Assembly (NCBI GenBank): GCA_039619475.1
Contig: CM077116.1
Coordinates: forward strand, 202,143,117-202,207,116
DNA: 64,000 nt
Direction of reading: 5' to 3'
Origin: Icerya purchasi
Taxonomy: Eukaryota; Arthropoda; Insecta; Hemiptera; Monophlebidae
In this document: positions 59,430 to 64,000 of the stretch, one piece after another
Layout: every line of letters begins with the position of its first letter
How positions within the stretch are numbered: position 1 is the first letter of the stretch
The notes under the pieces: model-generated
What the model was told of the DNA's origin: nothing
Databases searched by the model: none
Seen by the model: only the letters and a program-made list of their open reading frames with translations
Program-made: the position numbers and the translations under genes

Positions 59430-60014
59430 CACACGTACATATTTTTTAGTTTAATAACGAACAATTTGTAAACATTGCTTATAAATAATTGAAATTTCAG
59501 AAGTTTTGCTCGCAATTTCTATTATTTACTTTAGCACTTTTTGCACTAGATTTCAGAATTCTCTATTAGCATATTTTAAAGTTTGAATAATAATGGATAT
59601 AATGTACGAACGTATTGCAATAACCACGAAACATTAACCATTCCCGGGGGTGCATTTTCTGAAGTAAAGTAAACGTTTCTGAACCCCGTGTTGATTAATA
59701 GATATTCCGGAAAAATGTTAATGTGAAATTTCTTAAAAAATTAAAATGATCACTGTCTAGTACTGTTTGCAATTAAATTTTATCGGCAGTTAATAAATAG
59801 TTGACTTGAAAGCAAAAAAAAAACAGGCTTATTTTATTTAATTACATTTTTGATTGTCGTCTCCGAGCAACTTTGTAAGCTTGATCTTACGTCTGTTCTT
59901 GGTAATCATTTGTTACTACTTTTCATGTAAATTCTACTCTTGCGGAAAGTCGAGCAAAGTTCAATGATGTCAGCTGCCAAGTGCCATTTCCGCGTACCGA
60001 TGCCAGTTATAAAT

Positions 60015-60018
<4 letters not shown>

Positions 60019-60092
<74 letters not shown>
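60019..60092. repeat. (TA)n microsatellite
   Basis: An uninterrupted TA tract of about 74 bp, the longest simple repeat in the window. Smaller TA tracts lie at 14907-14930, 18928-18967 and 24595-24620. Confidence 0.95.
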
Positions 60093-60095
<3 letters not shown>

Positions 60096-60149
60096 CGGTA
60101 AAGAACAGCAAAGATCACTGTAGAAGATCAATTATCTGAAGATATATAA

Positions 60150-60600
60150 ATTAAAAGAAGAGTCCGATAGGGGTATACATTACCCTCATTACTGTTCAAT
60201 ATTTACTGATGTTAGAATATTTAATGAAACGTTAAGTAATACGTCTGTTGGTGTAAAAACTAATGGCCAGTCAGCATTCTCGGCCATGCTAATGATACAG
60301 TATTGATTGCAGAAGACTAAGCTAATGATGGCATGCGAAATATTCTCAATCGAGTAATTAACAGCAGTCAAAAATACGGTCTTCAACTAAATACCTCTAA
60401 AACAAAATGTATGGTAGTAAGTGAAAATCATTAAATTACATCTACTTGTAAATATGAACAACCGAAAAATAGAGTAGGTCACAGCGTTCAAAATATTTCG
60501 GTTGCTGCGTTATAGAAAATTAAAATTCTGAGGTAGAAACCTTAAACAAAAGAACGGTAATCAAATTTGGAACGGATGAAGGAATCACAGCGAGTAATGA
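60150..60600 (+). pseudogene. RTE-like RT fragment (motifs B to D)
   Basis: Plus frames give LPSLLFNIY-like sequence, IFNETLSNTSVGVKTNGQS, a degraded ADD box (ATGCTAATGATACAG), VLIAED, then NILNRVINSSQKYGLQLNTS and KTKCMVVSEN (motif D), and NRKIERVTAFKYFGC. Stops and shifts throughout. It resembles the core part of the elements whose C-termini are at 3543-4051 and 61763-62330. Confidence 0.6.
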
Positions 60601-61740
60601 GTAAATGACCACTCATTTAGTTGATGGTATACATACGAAGAAAAACAAATGCTTGTTCGTGAAGACACCGAGATAATAAAAACAGTTTGTACGAGAAAGA
60701 GAAATATTTTTAGATCTAGACTGGTAAAAGCTGGATTATAAGGTCGTAAAGTAAATACGGCATAACAAAATTTAGTGGGCTTAACAGAAAGGTTAGTCAA
60801 AGAGAGAGAATGTTCCATTACAGTAAGAGAAGAATTAAGTGCTTCACTAGTTGATATAACAACTTGAGATATGGGAAAAAGTAGGATGTCGACATTAAAG
60901 AATAAAGAAGAAGAATTTAAAGGAAAAAAACCCACATCGACAGTGTAAATATTGAAAAGAGTAGGGTTGAGAGAGAAACCTCGGAAAAATAGAAATCTGA
61001 AGAAGAGAGGTGAATAGATTCATCAAGAGATTGATAACAGAAGTAAACTGAACTGAAATTTTAATTGGTTCCGTTTTATCTTTCAGAGTTTAAAAGTGAA
61101 CATTATCAAAAGCACAAGATACATCGATAACCAACGCACAAGGTTTTTCGATAAAGGAATTGCATATATGTAAAGTAAAAGGACTAATACAATCGGCAGG
61201 ATAAATACCACACCAAAAGTCGAACATATTACTAAGAAGTATATTATTATGCTCGAACCACTAAATACGTCACTTGGTTAACATATTTTCCAACAGTTTT
61301 CTGATGCAGAATGCCAAGGAAATGAGACGTAAGGAAGAACTCCTTTTAGAGATGAGAATGATAATTTAAAAATTCCAAGTGAATTTCAGGTAGAAGGAGT
61401 TATACCTCTGAAAAGGAAAGAATTAAAAAGATCAGGGAGAAAACTGAAGGATTTTTTAGGTAGCTTTTTAAGTACAAGAAATGGTACACCAACAGGATCT
61501 GGAGTGCGATTAGAAGAATTGAAAACAACAAGCATTAATTCAATTCATTAATAGTGGAGATAGAAGTTAGGAAGTGTGAAGAGGAATTTTGCGGAAATGG
61601 AATTGTATATAATTCATCAATATTAGGAGAATAATTGAGAACATCAGAATCAATAAAGAATGCTAGACTATCTAGAGAAATGTTGAAACTGAAAGTACTT
61701 TCAGGGAATAGGAAATTAAAACTTTAGCCATTTTCCAAAT
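60600..61740 (-). pseudogene. Non-LTR reverse transcriptase remnant (jockey/R1-like), minus strand
   Basis: On the minus strand: SSNRTPDPVGVPFLVLKKLP, FNSFLFRGITPSTWN, the LLEKMLAN-like block, then IEKPCALVIDVSCAFDNVHF (motif A, where relatives have VDVSSAFDNV), FPRFLSQPYSFQ and a downstream frame 60935-60585. That frame holds LNSSLTVMEHSLSLTNLSVK and PTKFCYAVFTLRPYNPAFTS (motif D: L.L.PTKC..V.FTRRP). The YADD-bearing stretch is missing or degraded. It lies between two plus-strand RT fragments of another family. Confidence 0.7.
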
Positions 61741-61762
61741 ATGCAAAAGAGGGGTCTTCAAG

Positions 61763-62332
61763 GCTTTAGGTGTACATATATCTATCTCTTGCATTAGCTC
61801 GTTTACTATACAGAAGTTAAACGAAATTGTAAATACGCACGTATCGCTTTCGGGAAAATTAAGAAGCTTCTAACAGATAAATTATTAAATCCAGAGATTC
61901 GGGAAAAACAGCTGAAATGTTGTATTTGGCCTATTTACGGTATCGAAGCCGTGACAGCACTCAATTATCTTGAGTCATGCGAAATATAGTTTTATCGCCG
62001 TGTGCCCCAGATTCCTTGAACAGCGCGCTTGAGAAACGAGATCGTATCAGGAATTATTAGAGAAAAAAGAACAATCCGCCGAACAATTGGGGACAAAAAA
62101 ATTAGATACTTGTCGGACACATCATTAGAGGATAAAGATACGGCTTCTTCTTCAAGGGAAAATTAAAGGAAGAAGAGCTCGTTGGTCGTAGAAGACTGAT
62201 GGATGTAGAACATCCGAGAATGGACTGAAATAACTTCTATAGATGGACTGAACGACATTTGAATTTCGGTCATGTGATCGCTAGCACGAAAATCGCATGC
62301 AGCACCTAAAAGAAGAAGAAGAAGAAGAAGAA
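61763..62332 (+). pseudogene. RTE-like RT C-terminus with (AAG)n 3' tail
   Basis: Plus frames: CKYARIAFGKIKKLLTDKLL, NPEIREKQLKCCIWPIYGIE (where relatives have Y..S...YG.E.W), then IIREKRTIRRTIGDKKIRYL and, shifted, GKIKGRRARW and DGCRTSENGLK (GRR+.SWL+NIREWTG-like). It ends at an AAG repeat (62307-62332) typical of the element's 3' terminus. Frameshifted and dead. Confidence 0.7.
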
Positions 62333-62511
62333 TGCCAGTTATGAAGCAACGTTTAAAAACTTTTATTTGCAAACCAATACACACCTGTGCTATGAACTAT
62401 AATTGTGTATTTCTAGTATTTATCGTTTGCGCAAGATACAAAATATTTAATTTTATATGCCGTATATTTCGCTTAAAATGTGAATTAGCAGTTTATATAA
62501 TTTAGAGCTTA

Positions 62512-62698
62512 TTTGATAGAAACGTGGCGCAAATATTACGGACATGATAGATCTGAGACAATAATGAAAAGTGTAAAAGAAAATGCTGGACGACCGAAAA
62601 AAGGCGAAACACAGATTGGAAAAGATGCAAAATTGAGGGATAAGGTATGGAGACGAACAGCGGAGAAAGTTCTGTACATCGATCGAAAGAAAGGCTAA
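62512..62698 (+). pseudogene. Possible RT C-terminal tail fragment
   Basis: An open frame reads KENAGRPKKGETQIGKDAKL and RDKVWRRTAEKVLYIDRKK before a stop at 62696-62698. GRPKKRW....DA.......WRR.AEDR..W is a common ending of insect non-LTR RTs. Short and diverged, so the call is weak. Confidence 0.35.
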
Positions 62699-62699
62699 G

Positions 62700-63249
62700 A
62701 AAAAAAAAACAGGACTTTTGTACGTGCTTTTATCATTTAATAAAAATGTTAATTATTGACCTCGTTGTATCATAGCCAATAGGTGAACATTTCTGTTCGA
62801 TGAAGTCCATCTAGCAAGGGAGTGGTTATTAATCATGTACGCGTATGAAACTCAGCACTGCACTTACCTCACGGTGGTGGAACACCTGAACGCGGTAGTT
62901 TTTCTGTAATTCTTATAGAAGAGCCGGTTTTGATAGATTGCGCCATTTTTAAACGTTGTAATCAATAGGAAAATGTTAACATGATCTTTTATGTGATTCC
63001 CCGGCGCGTACAAGTTTTTTTTTTGCTTTTTTTTTTAGACATATATTTCAGTACAATATTATTACAGTAAATAAATTAGCAGTACTTTTGAAACGCTATT
63101 ATAACCTAACTAATTCGTAACATTAATGGAGTTGAAACTATGTACAATTACATAGTTTCTAATGTATAGGTATATAAATAATAATGTGCGCACATAAGTA
63201 CCCAAACGCACGTACACCAAGTATATGCACCTAGCCACAAAATACGTAC
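62700..63249. other. Non-coding stretch
   Basis: No gene recognised. A-run at 62700-62710 and T-runs at 63016-63040. The lower part may be 3' UTR of the minus-strand RT fragment that follows. Confidence 0.3.
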
Positions 63250-63970
63250 ATATGTATATAGAATAAATTAGTTGACTAGCTCATCATCAGGAAGTAGCAG
63301 TTCTAAGGCCATTAGGTTTGGGTAACTGTTGAGTCGATTTTCGTACGCTTCTGCAATATAGCGTATAACTTCATCGATCCATGGAATGTTTAAATCTGAA
63401 TGTATATCTCCGTTGCGTTGGTACCAGAAAGCTCATGCTTCAGAGACACTTCGATTGGATTTCTTTGCACAGCCCCAGAGTTGTGAATACCATGCATCCG
63501 CATTGGTCTGATGATTTGACAATAAATTTTATACGTTTATTAGACCGATTGAGCTTAGTGTAATGCCCAATCAATCAATAAATATCTGTCTTAATTTATG
63601 TAAAGTTTGTTCTCTTTTTTCATCTTGACATGCGTCTTCTAATTCAGTCTCGGATCTAAATGGGTTCCGTGGTATTTAGCGGAGTCCGATCTCGGAATAG
63701 GAAGGCGATCAAGATATATAGGATAAGTCTTAGATTTTTCTTGATTAATATGTCTATTTGCTAATTTTTTCTACTGTATATTGCAAGTTAGTCGTAGCCA
63801 ATTCGGGTGAATCTCTAACTGACAAGATGGCAGTGCCATCTGCAAAGGTAGGCTGTTGTTGGAACGTCAGCTGTATACAATAAATACAGAGTAAGCCCTA
63901 GGACACTACCCTGTGGAACATCAGTCTGTGTATTGGATGAAATTTGCACTTTGCTTCTTCATAAGGAACT
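63250..63970 (-). pseudogene. Jockey-like RT fragment, minus strand, running to the window edge
   Basis: From about 63970 downward: TDVPQGSVLG.TLYLLYTAD (motif B; LPQGSVLGP.LYLLYTAD), VPTTAYLC, a frame-shifted CRWHCHLVS (degraded ADD), INQEKSKTYPIYLDRLPIPR (motif D region), YHGTHLDPRL, and finally WIDEVIRYIAEAYENRLNSY, PNLMALELLLPDDELVN with a stop near 63268. Several stops and shifts. The upstream half lies at or beyond the window end. Confidence 0.7.
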
Positions 63971-64000
63971 CTGAAGAATCTATCGGAGATGTATCATTCA

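Noticed and set aside
59906..60118. Minus-strand open frame of 70 codons
   Set aside because: Mostly Tyr-Ile repeats translated from the (TA)n microsatellite.
62163..62384. Minus-strand 73-codon open frame
   Set aside because: Antisense of the RTE-like C-terminus; its Leu run is the translated AAG repeat.
63381..63563. Plus-strand 60-codon open frame
   Set aside because: Antisense shadow of the minus-strand jockey-like RT fragment.
1..64000. CRISPR arrays, bacterial operons, rRNA or intact tRNA genes
   Set aside because: No regularly spaced direct repeats with unique spacers, no ribosome-binding-site-led gene strings, and no foldable tRNA or rRNA block; the DNA is eukaryotic.

Overview
The window is AT-rich animal nuclear DNA. 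It has spliced genes with GT-AG introns, long poly-A/T and TA tracts, and many decayed transposable elements of kinds common in insects. Two host genes can be read. Their proteins (a membrane alkaline phosphatase and a Psi/FUBP-type KH protein with two C-terminal AB motifs) and the mix of elements point to an insect. A hemipteran is my best guess, but that is inference and not shown by the sequence.

Layout. 1-1351 holds the last intron and final coding exon of a plus-strand alkaline phosphatase with a GPI-type tail. 1918-4080 is a pile of dead elements: hAT N-terminus, PIF/Harbinger transposase with a tail-to-tail MADF exon, and the end of an RTE-like non-LTR element. 4785-6185 is a minus-strand jockey-like reverse transcriptase (RT) fragment. 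7430-8328 holds two related copies of a short inverted-repeat element. 8997-15903 is a Ty3/gypsy-like LTR retrotransposon with both LTRs, an AATG target duplication and a tRNA-Trp-type primer site. It has lost its RT core and is split by a Tc1-like transposon (13207-14904). 17503-33380 is the main gene, a 14-exon orthologue of P-element somatic inhibitor (Psi)/FUBP. From 33.4 kb to the end I recognise no host gene. That part carries a tRNA-derived SINE-like piece, mariner-type remnants, a ~410-bp foldback, a truncated non-LTR copy with poly(A), a clean hAT-type MITE (59075-59429), a cluster of opposed RT fossils (60.15-62.7 kb) and another jockey-like fragment (63.25-63.97 kb).

Psi/FUBP proteins bind single-stranded RNA/DNA through KH domains and contact partners through C-terminal tyrosine-rich AB motifs; fly PSI uses its AB motifs to bind U1-70K in splicing control. 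Here all 14 exons join in frame to give 758 residues. The model contains only three KH domains (KH1, KH2 and the KH4 equivalent). The KH3-coding segment expected between exons 7 and 8 is not in the 691-bp intron or anywhere else in the window. This is the most notable biological observation. I found no convincing wholly new system; the other main points are well-delimited non-autonomous elements and a possible hammerhead/Penelope-type terminal motif.
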